The notes below the pieces were generated by a model. That model ran no database searches. It saw only the letters and a list, made by a program, of their open reading frames with translations, and was not told the DNA's origin. DNA of 64,000 nucleotides from Planctomycetota bacterium (lineage in GTDB: Bacteria > Planctomycetota > J058), in the NCBI GenBank assembly GCA_023954375.1, contig JAMLIC010000001.1, forward strand, positions 310,001-374,000, in the 5' to 3' direction. The translations under genes and the position numbers were made by a program. This document shows positions 1-9,433 of this stretch, one piece after another. Within the stretch, counting starts at the first letter, position 1, and each line of letters begins with the position of its first letter.

Positions 1-2527
1 CGTCGAAGCCGCCCGCGCCGCTGGCCACGTAGACGTAGCGGCCGAGGAAGTTGACGGCGTTGGTGCCCACCATCAGCGCCTGGGCCATCTGCGCGTTGTT
101 GTCGCCCTCCTTCGACACGTGGCAGCTGGTGCAGGAGCGGGTCTCCTTCGTGCGCACCGTGTGCGGGACGTGCGGGCTGAAGGCCGTGCCGCTGAAGCCC
201 TCGGCCGAGACCGTCTGCTGCTGCGAGTAGACGAACTCGCGGTCCTGGGTCTGCGAGCCGACGGTCACGGCGCAGGCCGAGCGCACGGGGACCACCTTGC
301 CGCCCGAGACGTCGCCGTCGCGGCCGAGCATGAAGATGTCCTCGCGCAGCGTCTGGAAGCTGTACGACGTCCAGTTGCGCTGGAGCGACCCCTCGTAGTG
401 CAGGGCCTCGCGCCGCTGGTTGGACTTCATGTCCAGGTGGCAGCCGAAGCAGCTCGCCACCCAGGCCGTGTGGCAGGTGTAGCACTCCATCTTCTGCGAC
501 GCGTGCGCCAGCAAGGTCGCGTCGGCCGGCACGTCGCCCCAGGTGTGGTCGGTCCGCATGGTCTTGGCCACGCGCGCCTTCTCGCTGTACTTGCCGTGCG
601 CCGGGTCGATCGAGTCCTTGACCTGCGGCACCTCCCACTCGACGTCGGGGACCACCGACGAGCGCTGGAACAGCGTCGCGCCTCGCCGCCCCGGCACCCC
701 GTCCCAGCGGAACCGGGCGCCGAAGGGCGTGTTCGAGCGGCGCAGGTCCTGCCCGCCGGCGTTGCCGGTGGTCATCAGGTTCGTCACGGCGTTGACCGTG
801 CCGTGGCAGTCCTCGCAGCGGATCGCCGTCGCCGCCCGCAGCTCGCCGTAGAGCTTGCCGTCGCCGTGCGAGTCGACGGTGAAGTGGCAGTCGGCGCAGT
901 GCATGCCGCGCTCGAGGTGGATGTCCTTCAGGTGGACCGAGCGCTTCCAGCGCTCCGGGTCGTCGGGCGCGACGACGTTGCCGTCCTCGTCGAGCAGGTT
1001 GCCGCGCGCGTCGCGCTTCCACACCGCCCGGTAGAGGAAGCCGTGGCCGTGGAAGTCGCCGAGCTGCATGTTGTCGAGCTTGGCGTTGAACTCGCTCGAG
1101 CCGGTCTCGGCCAGGAACTCGCGGTCGCGCCACAGGCCCTTGGGCGTCGAGCCCTCGGGGTTGTGCTTGAGCGCGGCCAGCTCGTCCGCGGCCGACGGGT
1201 AGACCTGCTCCTTCGGCCACAGGTGCTGCCCGTCGGTCTCGAGGTCCCACCACGTGTAGCCCAGGTAGGTGTTCGACACCGCCGTGCCCGGGTGCATGTG
1301 GCAGACGATGCACTGGCTGGACGGGATCTGCCGCGTGAGCAGGTGCGCGATCGGGTGCCCCGACCGGTCCTTCGGGATCGTCGGGTCGGGCTGGGCGCTC
1401 TTGCCGCGGTTGCCGTGCACCGACCAGGGGCCCGAGTGGTTGGCCTCGGGGCGGCCGCCGCGCAGCGTGTTCAGCGGGTCGCGGTCGTTGGCGTAGACGA
1501 CGTGGCAGGCCGAGCAGCCCGACGAGCGGTAGTCGCCCGGGTGGTCGTTCGTGCCCAGCATGTTCAGCGTGGGGTCGAGGAGGCGCGTGCGCTGGAGGTT
1601 CAGCCACACCGGGTCGACGCGGTTGAGCGTGCCCAGGCCCCGGTCAGAGAGGCGGTTCTGCGGCCGCCCCGGCTCCTCGTCGAGGCCGCCGCCCGGCAGC
1701 CCGGCCAGCGGCAGGGCCAGCGGGCGGGGCTTCCGCTGCCCGCGCTCGAAGATGCGCAGGATGTTCGACGGCTGGCCGACCTCGAAGCGCGGCAGCGGGT
1801 CGAGGAACGGCAGGACGCCCTTCGTGGCCACCTCCTCGGGGGTCGGCGGCGGGTCGGTGAGCAGCCGCTGCGGCTCGCCGTGCGGGCCATAGCTCTCGCC
1901 GAAGCGGGCCTGCTTGAAGGGCACGGCGCCGTTGTTGTAGAGCGCCGCGTTCCAGAGCATGCCGCCGTGGGCCATCATGCTCTTCTGCGTGCGCCGCACG
2001 TGGTCCTCGGCGTCCTGCCCGTGGCAGCCGCTCGAGCCGCACGAGAGCGCTGCCACGCGCAGGTCGCCCGGGTTGACGAAGCGCACGAACTCCCACGACT
2101 CGTCGAGCCAGGCGGTGTAGCTGAGCTCCGGGTTGGCCGAGGTCGGCCAGCGCTCGGGGTGCTTCGGCAGGACGTGCGCCTTCTCCCGCGCCGCGAGGTA
2201 GGCCGGGTTGCCCGGCGCCGCGCCGGCGGGCGCCATGACCTTGGCGTCGCCGCCGTGGCAGTCGGTGCAGCCGATCAGGTCGGCGAAGCGCCCGGGCTGG
2301 CTCGGGTCGAGCGGGTCGGGGTGCGGCTCGGTCTGGCCCGTGTGGCACGACACGCACCCCTTCGTGCGCGCCTCCACGCCCTCGCGCATGTGCGACGCGC
2401 GCAGGTCGAGCTTCGACGGGTCGGGCATGGGCCGCCCGGTGCGCCCGGCCGTGCAGGCGGCCACGAGGCCGGCGGCGAGCAGCGCGAACGTGAGCGCCCA
2501 GCGGCGGTGGGTCGGCGTCCGGGTCAT
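1..2527 (-). CDS. Multiheme c-type cytochrome lipoprotein (about 10 hemes), 3' end outside window
   Basis: The minus-strand frame opens with ATG at 2527 and stays open to the window edge, so the C-terminus is missing. The N-terminus is a lipoprotein signal with a lipobox ending LVAAC around residue 20. Heme-binding motifs read in order are CVSCH, CTDCH, a CX4CH (CGSSGCH), CSACH, CIVCH, CADCH, CEDCH, CYTCH, CFGCH and CTSCH, so about ten c-type hemes over 842 visible residues. The start lies 4 bases after the stop of the beta-barrel gene, which makes it the last visible gene of a three-gene operon with the tetraheme cytochrome upstream. I infer an exported electron-transfer protein, perhaps the cell-surface end of a conduit. 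Octaheme/decaheme reductases would look similar, and no substrate can be assigned. Confidence 0.85.
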   Translation of the reverse strand, partial: MTRTPTHRRWALTFALLAAGLVAACTAGRTGRPMPDPSKLDLRASHMREGVEARTKGCVSCHTGQTEPHPDPLDPSQPGRFADLIGCTDCHGGDAKVMAPAGAAPGNPAYLAAREKAHVLPKHPERWPTSANPELSYTAWLDESWEFVRFVNPGDLRVAALSCGSSGCHGQDAEDHVRRTQKSMMAHGGMLWNAALYNNGAVPFKQARFGESYGPHGEPQRLLTDPPPTPEEVATKGVLPFLDPLPRFEVGQPSNILRIFERGQRKPRPLALPLAGLPGGGLDEEPGRPQNRLSDRGLGTLNRVDPVWLNLQRTRLLDPTLNMLGTNDHPGDYRSSGCSACHVVYANDRDPLNTLRGGRPEANHSGPWSVHGNRGKSAQPDPTIPKDRSGHPIAHLLTRQIPSSQCIVCHMHPGTAVSNTYLGYTWWDLETDGQHLWPKEQVYPSAADELAALKHNPEGSTPKGLWRDREFLAETGSSEFNAKLDNMQLGDFHGHGFLYRAVWKRDARGNLLDEDGNVVAPDDPERWKRSVHLKDIHLERGMHCADCHFTVDSHGDGKLYGELRAATAIRCEDCHGTVNAVTNLMTTGNAGGQDLRRSNTPFGARFRWDGVPGRRGATLFQRSSVVPDVEWEVPQVKDSIDPAHGKYSEKARVAKTMRTDHTWGDVPADATLLAHASQKMECYTCHTAWVASCFGCHLDMKSNQRREALHYEGSLQRNWTSYSFQTLREDIFMLGRDGDVSGGKVVPVRSACAVTVGSQTQDREFVYSQQQTVSAEGFSGTAFSPHVPHTVRTKETRSCTSCHVSKEGDNNAQMAQALMVGTNAVNFLGRYVYVASGAGGFD

Positions 2528-2531
2528 CGCA

Positions 2532-4692
2532 TCACCAGGTGAGCGTCATGGCGAGGAACCCCGAGTACAGGGTCTCGTTCTGGTAGAGCTGCTTGAGCCC
2601 GGCGCCCGGCAGGAGGCAGCCGGCGCCGGCGGTGAAGATCACGTTGTCCGTGAGCAGCGGGCGCCACTGCACGCCCACGCTCAGGTCGACGCCGATCGTG
2701 CGGCTGATCCGCCGCTGCACGAGCACCCGCTCGAGCACCTCGGTGCGGTCGAACTGGAGCAGGTTCGCGTTGAAGTCGACGAAGACCTTCGGGGTCACCT
2801 TGGCGCTCGCGCCCAGGCCGTAGAGCCACAGGCCCGGGTTGACGAAGTTCGCCGTCCCCTGCGTCTTGCTCGAGCGCAGGCTCGGCAGGAGGTCGAGGCG
2901 GTTGACGAGCTGCACCGCCGTCTGCGCCAGCGGGATGTTCTGCCGGTTGTAGTAGCTGAAGCCGGCGCCGGCGAAGAACGGGTTGCCGAGGATCGAGTCG
3001 AAGCCGCCCGCCGTCCCGTTGTCGGGGTTGCGGTCGCCCGAGGCCCACATGAACGAGGCCTTGAGCCGCAGCCAGTCGATGTCGGTCGAGGCCTCGAGGG
3101 CCACGAAGTGCGCCTGGATGTCCTGCTTGCGCCCGGCGATCTCGTTGAACGACTCCTCGCCGAAGACGAAGTAGTACATGTGCGACAGGTTCAGCCGCCC
3201 GATGTGCCCCTCGCCGCCCCAGCCCAGGTAGTGGGCGCGCACGTCCTTCGAGGCCAGCCGCCCCCGCTCGTCGGCGGCCTGCCCGATCCGCGCCGGCCGC
3301 ACGACGAAGCCGTTGCGATCGTAGTGCTCGGGCGAGTCGTCGAAGTTGCCGTGGTAGCTGAGGAGCAGCGTGTAGCCCTTGAACAGCCCGCTCAGCTCCG
3401 AGAGGAAGTCCTGGCAGTAGAAGTTGGCGATCACCACGTTCTGCTGCCGGAAGCGGTAGTCGTTGAGCCCGCTGTTGGTGTCCTTCTCCAGCTGGTGGAA
3501 CCACGCCACGTTCCACTGGAGGCGGTTCGCCAGGTAGTTGCCCTGCAGGCGCACGCCCAGGTTGTTGTCGCTGTAGAGGAAGCCGCGGAAGTCGCTCTGG
3601 AAGCCCTGGACCCCGCCGATCAGCGTGAGGAAGTCGTAGTTCGGGCCGAGGTCGAGCAGGTGGTAGTCGATCAGGGCCTCCTGGAGGCCCACGTGCCAGT
3701 CGGTGCGGTCCTTGCCCTCGCGCACGTCGATGTTCACGAGGTTGTTCTCGCGCGCCCAGAGCTGGTTCACGTTGATGACCGGCGTGATCTTCACGGCCAG
3801 GTCCTTGGGCTTGAAGGCCGTGTCGCCCTTGAACAGCTCGGCCGAGAGGACGATGTTCTGGTTGACGAGGAGCTGGTCGAACTTGCCGAAGAACTGCTCG
3901 CTCCGCGGGCGCGCCGTGCTCACGCCCGCGGCGATCGGGAACGAGCGGCCCTCGACGAGCGTGTCGCTCTGGAAGGTCAGCACCAGGAACCCGTCGTCGC
4001 CCAGGATCGGGTAGTCGCCCTTGAGCACGTTCTGGTGGTACGGGTCGAGGATGCTCCCCTTGCTGTAGGGCGCGTCGGTCTCGTCGGCGCCCGCGAAGCG
4101 CTCCCAGTCGGGGAACTGCACCCTCCAGCGGTCGGGCACGGGGACGAAGTCGCGGGGGAGGACCGGCGCCGGCGGCGCCCCGTGGCTCGACGGGCCGGCC
4201 GCGCCCAGGGGCGCGCCGTCGGGCACGGGCACGGGCGGGCGGGCCGGCGCGGGCGCCGGCGTCGGGGTGGGCGCCGGCGCGGGCGCGCCGCCCGGCGCCG
4301 GGGCCGGGGCGCGTCGCCCGCCGGCGCCGGCTCGCCCGCAGGCGCCGCGTCGCCAGGCGGAGGCGGCGGCGGAGCGCCGGGGCGGCCGCCGGGCCGCCCG
4401 CCTGGGCGTCCGCCGGGCCGGGTCGGGGACGCGGACCGGTCGCGGGCGCGGCGTCACCCGGCGGCGCGGCGTCGGCCTCACCCTGTGGCGCGGCGTCGGG
4501 GGCGGGCGGCGCCGCCTCGTCGGCCCCCTCGGCGGGCGCCGGCTCCGGCCGCGGCGGTGGGGCGCCGGGCCGCGGCGGCGCGCCCGGGCGAGGCGGCGCG
4601 CCCGGCCGGGGCCGGGGCGGCTCCTGCGCGATCACGACGAGCCCCGCGCAGAGGACGAGGCCCAGCGCGGCGACGACGGGCAGCGTCCTCAC
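2532..4692 (-). CDS. Outer-membrane beta-barrel (porin-like) with Pro/Ala-rich N-terminus; apparent frameshift
   Basis: The GTG start at 4692 gives a clear signal peptide (hydrophobic core VVAALGLVLCAGLVVIA) followed by a Pro/Ala/Gly-rich stretch. The C-terminal part (2532 to about 4200) lies in another frame and reads as an amphipathic barrel rich in aromatic-ended strands, finishing with LTW. Between about 4300 and 4390 the sensible Pro-rich reading passes through a third frame, so two small indels in a GC-only stretch are likely; the net shift is one base. Sequencing error there is more likely than real decay, because both halves look well kept. It lies 3 bases after the tetraheme cytochrome stop and 4 bases before the decaheme gene. 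A barrel between two multiheme cytochromes suggests the porin of a porin-cytochrome conduit, but no MtrB signature was seen; alginate-export or DUF1302-type porins are alternatives. Confidence 0.72.
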
Positions 4693-4695
4693 GGG

Positions 4696-6150
4696 CTACT
4701 CGAGCGCCCGGGCGACGGCCCGTAGCCCCTCGGTGAACGCGGGCGTCCCCGCCTCCAGCTCGTACAGCGCGTAGACCGCGAGGAGCCCCTCGTCCGCCGG
4801 CGGGTCGGCCGACAGGGCGTCGGGGTCCTTCGCCACCAGCCGCGCGTAGTTGAGCGCGTAGAGCCCCATGCGCGTCTGGTCGGCCGCCTCCTGCGTCGCG
4901 CCCGACGCCGGGTCCTGCGCGATCGCCTTCATCAGCGCGACGACGTCCGCGGCAGAGAGCGCCGCGTCCGCCATGGGCCGGGCCAGGCCGGCCGCGGCCG
5001 CGCGGGCCGCCTGGGCCGCCGTGGCCACGCCGGGCAGGTCGACCTCGCCCTCGGCCGGGACCGCCGCGCGCAGGGCCTCGAGGTGGCCGGCGAGGGCCCT
5101 GGCCGCCTCCGGCGCCGCGCGCTCGACGGCGTGCCGCGCGACGACCCAGTGACCGGTGGCCCGGGCCATGGCCGCCCGCACGTGGCCCCCGTCCGGCTTG
5201 TCGTGCGCGCCGCCCTTCGCGCGCACCACGAGCTGGTCGAACGCCTCGCGCAGGGCGACCGCCTGGCCCACCCGCCACACCCGCGCCGCGTGCTCGGGCC
5301 CGGCGCCGGGCAGCTCGGGCGCCGGCGCCTCGAACGAGTAGTCGCGCCAGTGAGGGACCTGCTGGTTGTGCGAGAAGAGCTCGAACGGCACCAGGTCCGG
5401 GTGGCCGGCCTCGAGCATGTTCGTGTCGATCTTGAGGTGGCAGCGCACGCACTGGTCCGCCCACAGCACGAGGTCCTTGCTGTAGTAGATCCCGTGCTGG
5501 TCGTAGAGCTTCTGGCTCCCGCCCTGCGGCCCGCCGAGCTTCTTCCACTCGGCGATCGTCCAGTCCTCCTTCTCGTGCGGCTTGATCCACTTCTCGGCCG
5601 GGCCGTGGCAGCCGTCGCAGTTGACGCCCTCCTCCGGGCGGAACCGCGCCCCCTGGAGCGCCTTGTGCAGCCCCACCGCGGCGCCGGGGTTCTTCGCCCC
5701 CACGCCGTAGTCGTGCACCGAGACGCCGTGGCACGAGAGGCAGCGCTGGCTCTGCTCGGCCAGGCCCTTCGTCCCCTCGAGGGCGTTCAGCTTCGTCATC
5801 ATCTCGGGCGACCGGTCGTCGCCGCCCTTGTCGGCCCCCCGCAGGCGCCGCCACGCGTAGCTGTGGCGGTCGTAGGGCACGTCGCCGTCCATCGCCGACC
5901 ACGACGTGTACTCCGTCAGGTACGGCGGCTTCTCCCGCGGCTCGGGCTTGCTGTGGCAGGCCGCGCTGTCGCACGTCTGCGCGCCCAGGTACTTGCCCGG
6001 CGCCGCGGGCACCGCCGCCCCCGGCCCGTCCTGCGCGCAGACCACCCGCCGCGAGCCGCCCGTCGTCGAGACGAACGCCCCCGCCCCGGCGAGGAGCATG
6101 GAGACCCACACGACCCGCAGGGCGGGCCGATCCGGACGCACCGAGCTCAC
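4696..6150 (-). CDS. Tetraheme cytochrome c554-like periplasmic protein
   Basis: This 484-residue exported protein has an N-terminal hydrophobic segment (about residues 12-40, ending near VCAQ). Four heme motifs follow in the first half: CX4CH (CDSAACH), CLSCH, CDGCH and CVRCH, in the spacing usual for cytochrome c554 family electron-transfer proteins. The second half (about 270-484) has no heme motif, is Ala-rich and looks helical. It starts the minus-strand operon that continues into the beta-barrel and the decaheme lipoprotein. The b-type cytochrome gene diverges from it across about 100 bases. The role inferred is shuttling electrons across the periplasm; the donor and acceptor cannot be told from sequence. 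Confidence 0.8.
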   Translation of the reverse strand: MSSVRPDRPALRVVWVSMLLAGAGAFVSTTGGSRRVVCAQDGPGAAVPAAPGKYLGAQTCDSAACHSKPEPREKPPYLTEYTSWSAMDGDVPYDRHSYAWRRLRGADKGGDDRSPEMMTKLNALEGTKGLAEQSQRCLSCHGVSVHDYGVGAKNPGAAVGLHKALQGARFRPEEGVNCDGCHGPAEKWIKPHEKEDWTIAEWKKLGGPQGGSQKLYDQHGIYYSKDLVLWADQCVRCHLKIDTNMLEAGHPDLVPFELFSHNQQVPHWRDYSFEAPAPELPGAGPEHAARVWRVGQAVALREAFDQLVVRAKGGAHDKPDGGHVRAAMARATGHWVVARHAVERAAPEAARALAGHLEALRAAVPAEGEVDLPGVATAAQAARAAAAGLARPMADAALSAADVVALMKAIAQDPASGATQEAADQTRMGLYALNYARLVAKDPDALSADPPADEGLLAVYALYELEAGTPAFTEGLRAVARALE

Positions 6151-6249
6151 GCTGTTTCCCCCCGTGGCCGAGAACTATAGAGAATTCGCTCGGATGTGGC
6201 CAGGACCCGGGAGGCCATGGTACAAACCCCGACCGGGGGGGAAGCGGGC
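6151..6249. promoter_or_regulatory. Divergent promoter region between two redox operons
   Basis: About 100 bases separate the divergent cytochrome operons. A short AT-rich stretch (ACTATAGAGAATTC, 6173-6186) stands out in otherwise GC-rich DNA and includes a TATAGA that could serve as a -10 box for the rightward operon. A G-run and GAAG (6235-6244) forms a good ribosome site for the GTG at 6250. No clear -35 box or operator was recognised. Confidence 0.35.
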
Positions 6250-7137
6250 GTGCTCATCGACCGTACGCACCGGGGCTGGATCTGGGCGACCATCGTCCTG
6301 ACCCTCGTCGCCTGCGGCGCCTACGTGCCCTACCACCTGCACGGCCCGCTCTCCGGGCCGCGCGGCAGCACCTGGCAGGGGCTCGTCTACGGCGGCGTCG
6401 CGACCGCCATCATCATCTTCGCCGGCGCGATCGGCCTGCGCCGCAAGGTGCGGGCGCGCGGCCTCGGCCGCGCCGAGACCTGGCTCAATGGGCACATCTG
6501 GCTGGGCCTCCTCGCCTACGTGCTCGTGTTCCTGCACGCGGGCTTCCGCCTGGGCGGCGCGCTGACGATCGTCCTCATGGTCCTGTTCACGGTCGTCGTG
6601 ATCAGCGGCATCTACGGCCTCGTCGTCCAGCACGTCGTGCCGCGGCTCATGACGGCGCAGCTGCCGCACGAGACCCTGCACGAGCAGGCGCCCGTCTACG
6701 CCGCGCGCCTCCGCGACGAGGCCGCGCGCGCCGCGACCGAGGTGTGCGGCCCGCTCCGCCCCGAGCCGGAGGCCGCGCCCGCCGCGGGCGCCGGCCCGGC
6801 CCGGCGGGCGGCCCGCGTCGTCGAGGCCGCCGAGGGGAGCGAGCCGCTCAAGGAGTTCTTCCTCCAGGAGGTCGAGGGCTACCTCGAGTCGGGCCTCGGC
6901 CGGCTGGCGGCCCAGGGGGCGCGGCGGGCCGTGTTCGCGCACGTGCGCGCGCTCTCCGGGCCGGCCGTCCACCCGACGCTCGACGCGCTCGAGGGGCTGT
7001 GCGAGGAGCGGCGGCGCCTCGCCGAGCAGGTGCGCCTGCACGGCTGGCTCCACGGCTGGCTCCTCGTCCACCTGCCGCTGGCGGCGGCGCTCATCCTGCT
7101 CACGGTCGTGCACGCCGTGGCGTCGCTCTACTACTGA
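6250..7137 (+). CDS. Membrane b-type cytochrome (about five TM helices)
   Basis: GTG at 6250 was chosen because a strong purine-rich ribosome site lies 5 bases upstream; ATG at 6217 and GTG at 6196 are in-frame alternatives. Hydrophobic helices fall at about residues 10-30, 44-66, 80-103, 104-126 and 266-294. Histidines in GHIWLG, FLHAGF, VHLPL and VVHAV are placed as heme-b ligands would be. Between helices 4 and 5 lies a soluble Ala/Glu-rich insert of about 135 residues. It is followed 10 bases later by the FHA/multiheme cytochrome gene. By analogy with membrane cytochromes next to multiheme cytochromes it may pass electrons from the quinone pool to the periplasm; this is inference. Confidence 0.65.
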   Translation: MLIDRTHRGWIWATIVLTLVACGAYVPYHLHGPLSGPRGSTWQGLVYGGVATAIIIFAGAIGLRRKVRARGLGRAETWLNGHIWLGLLAYVLVFLHAGFRLGGALTIVLMVLFTVVVISGIYGLVVQHVVPRLMTAQLPHETLHEQAPVYAARLRDEAARAATEVCGPLRPEPEAAPAAGAGPARRAARVVEAAEGSEPLKEFFLQEVEGYLESGLGRLAAQGARRAVFAHVRALSGPAVHPTLDALEGLCEERRRLAEQVRLHGWLHGWLLVHLPLAAALILLTVVHAVASLYY

Positions 7138-7147
7138 CGAGGCGGGC

Positions 7148-9433
7148 GTGGACGAGCTGCACGTGTTCCGCGACGGTCAGATGCTGGGGCGCTTCGAGCT
7201 CCACGCGACCGAGCTCATCATCGGCCGCGGCGGGCACGTCGTCCTCGACGGCCCCGGCGTGTCGCGCCTCCACGCGCTCCTCAGCCACCACGAGGGGCGC
7301 GGCTACGTGCTCACGGACCTCGGCAGCCGCAACGGCACGTGGGTCAACGGCGCGTCGGTCACCGAGGCCGAGCTGAAGACGGGCGACGAGGTGCGGCTGG
7401 GCGAGTACGCCCTGCGCTGCGAGTTCAGCGGCCCGAGCCCGGCGCTGCGGGCCCCGCCGATCGCGGCGCGCGAGGGCCTCGACGAGACGCAGGAGGTCCG
7501 CGCCGACGTCGCCCCCGCCCGCGCCCCGGCGGGCCGGGCCGCGGGGGGGACCTCGACGAGCGCGCGCGTCGCCGCGGCGCCGGTCGAGGTGTCCAGGGCC
7601 GAGCCGCCGAAGGCGGAGGAGAAGGCGGCCCCGGCGAAGGCCGAGCGGCCGGCGAAGGCCGAGAAGCCCGCGGCGAAGGCCGGCGCCGCCAAGCGCGAGG
7701 CCGTGGGCGAGGACGTCCGCCGCGCCTACGAGGGCTACTTCGTGCGCCTGCGGCGCCTCGTGCGCGCCGACGCGGACCCGGCGAAGGAGCAGAAGCCGAC
7801 GCAGGTCGACCTGACCTACCCGCGGCGGGCGAGCCCCTTCAAGCGGCGCCTGCGGCGGGCGTGGGTCGCCGCGACCCTGCTGGCCGCCGCGTGGATCGGC
7901 GTGGCGCTCGGCGTGGGCGACCGGACGATCTTCACCAGCGCGGCCGTGTCGCAGGGCCACCGCGTGTTCGGCGACGACTGCGCGCGCTGCCACGTGCAGC
8001 CCTTCACCCTGCACGTGCCCGACGCGGCCTGCCTCTCCTGCCACCAGGGCCTCCTCGACCGGGGCGAGCGGGCGACGCTGGCGGCGGTGACCTCGTCACG
8101 CCACACCGACCCGCTGGCCTTCCGCCACGCCTCGTGGCCGACGCACCACCCGGCGCAGGCGCGCACGCTCGACTGCGCGACGTGCCACACCGAGCACGGC
8201 GGGACGCCGCTGCTCACGGCGGCGATGACCGACCGGCACTGCACCACCTGCCACACGGACCTCGCGCGCGAGGTGGCGGCGCCCGCGAGCGCGTCGTTCG
8301 TCGGCCCGGCCGGCTGGAGGGTGCCGAGCTTCGCCGAGCACCCCGAGTTCGCGCCGCTCCTGCCGAAGGACCTGCTGGCGAAGCTCCCCGCCGGCTCGTC
8401 GGGCGCGCGCAAGGTCGGCCCCGACGGCGGCGACAAGGCGGCGCTGTTCCTCGACCACGGCCGCCACATGGAGCCCCGGCTCTCGTCCATGGAGAGCCCG
8501 GCGCGCCAGGCCTGGATCGCGGCGAAGGGCCGCGAGCGCATGGAGTGCGGCGACTGCCACGTGCCCGACGCGTCGCGGGAGCACTTCCAGCCGATCGCCT
8601 ACGCGCAGCACTGCGCCGCCTGCCACCCGCTCTCCATGCGCACGATCACGCTGGCCGAGGCGGACGCGGCCTTCACGGCCGACCACCCGGCGGCGCGGCC
8701 CCTGCCGGTGCCGCACGGCCTCGACGCCGACGCGCTCGCCCGCTGGGTGCGGGGCGCCGACCTCGAGGGGCGCGCGCGGACCTTCTACGAGGACTACGCC
8801 CGCGCCCACCCCGAGGAGCGCGAGGCCGGGGCGGCGCCGCGCCGCCCGGGGCCGCCGCGGCCCGGGCAGCGGCCGCCGGCCGCCGCCGCGCCGCCGACCG
8901 CGGAGGAGTGGGTCGCGCGGCGCCTGGCCCGCTGGGAGGAGCGCGGCCCGGGTGGCGCGCTCGAGGAGGTCCTCTTCTCCGAGACGACCGACGGCTGCGT
9001 GAAGTGCCACCGCATGTCGTCGTCGGCGCTGGGCCTCGACGCGGCGGAGGCGGACGCGCTGCCGACCGCGGCGGCGTTCCGGGCCGCGCTCCTCGAGCGC
9101 CTCCCGGCGGGCCACGGCGCGGCGGTCATCGCGCGCCCCGACGAGGCGCCGCGCCTCTCGCCGACGGCCGTCCCGACGCGCTGGCTCGACCGCGCCCGGT
9201 TCAGCCACGCGCGCCACGAGACGCTCGCCTGCGCCGACTGCCACGGCGGGGCGACGAAGAGCCGCGAGACGCGGGACGTCCTCATCCCGGGCGTCGCCTC
9301 GTGCGTCGCCTGCCACCACGACGGCGGCGCCCCGGCGCGCTGCACGACCTGTCACGACTACCACGACCTGTCGCGCGGGAGCATGGACGGCCCGCTCACG
9401 CGCGACGCCCTCCTGGGGGGGCGCCGCCCATGA
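7148..9433 (+). CDS. FHA domain fused through one TM helix to a ten-heme cytochrome c domain
   Basis: GTG start with an upstream GAGGCGGG ribosome site. Residues 1-95 are an FHA domain (IIGRGGHVVL, SRLHALL and DLGSRNGTWVNG are the typical phosphopeptide-loop motifs). Residues 100-185 are an Ala/Lys/Glu linker. One TM helix lies at about 238-257. The exported C-terminal part carries ten CXXCH motifs: CARCH, CLSCH, CATCH, CTTCH, CGDCH, CAACH, CVKCH, CADCH, CVACH and CTTCH. The layout puts the FHA domain in the cytoplasm and the hemes in the periplasm. The stop overlaps the next start (ATGA). With kinases encoded nearby, phospho-dependent control of an electron-transfer complex is a reasonable inference. 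I do not know a named family with this fusion. Confidence 0.85.
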   Translation: MDELHVFRDGQMLGRFELHATELIIGRGGHVVLDGPGVSRLHALLSHHEGRGYVLTDLGSRNGTWVNGASVTEAELKTGDEVRLGEYALRCEFSGPSPALRAPPIAAREGLDETQEVRADVAPARAPAGRAAGGTSTSARVAAAPVEVSRAEPPKAEEKAAPAKAERPAKAEKPAAKAGAAKREAVGEDVRRAYEGYFVRLRRLVRADADPAKEQKPTQVDLTYPRRASPFKRRLRRAWVAATLLAAAWIGVALGVGDRTIFTSAAVSQGHRVFGDDCARCHVQPFTLHVPDAACLSCHQGLLDRGERATLAAVTSSRHTDPLAFRHASWPTHHPAQARTLDCATCHTEHGGTPLLTAAMTDRHCTTCHTDLAREVAAPASASFVGPAGWRVPSFAEHPEFAPLLPKDLLAKLPAGSSGARKVGPDGGDKAALFLDHGRHMEPRLSSMESPARQAWIAAKGRERMECGDCHVPDASREHFQPIAYAQHCAACHPLSMRTITLAEADAAFTADHPAARPLPVPHGLDADALARWVRGADLEGRARTFYEDYARAHPEEREAGAAPRRPGPPRPGQRPPAAAAPPTAEEWVARRLARWEERGPGGALEEVLFSETTDGCVKCHRMSSSALGLDAAEADALPTAAAFRAALLERLPAGHGAAVIARPDEAPRLSPTAVPTRWLDRARFSHARHETLACADCHGGATKSRETRDVLIPGVASCVACHHDGGAPARCTTCHDYHDLSRGSMDGPLTRDALLGGRRP

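Noticed and set aside
119..2542. Long plus-strand open frame of about 800 codons
   Set aside because: Arg/Ala/Val-rich shadow of the minus-strand multiheme cytochrome; the opposite strand holds ten CXXCH-type motifs.
7339..9429. 5' extension of the GlcG-like gene frame
   Set aside because: It lies wholly within the FHA-cytochrome gene and is Arg/Gly-rich; the lipoprotein signal begins at ATG 9430.
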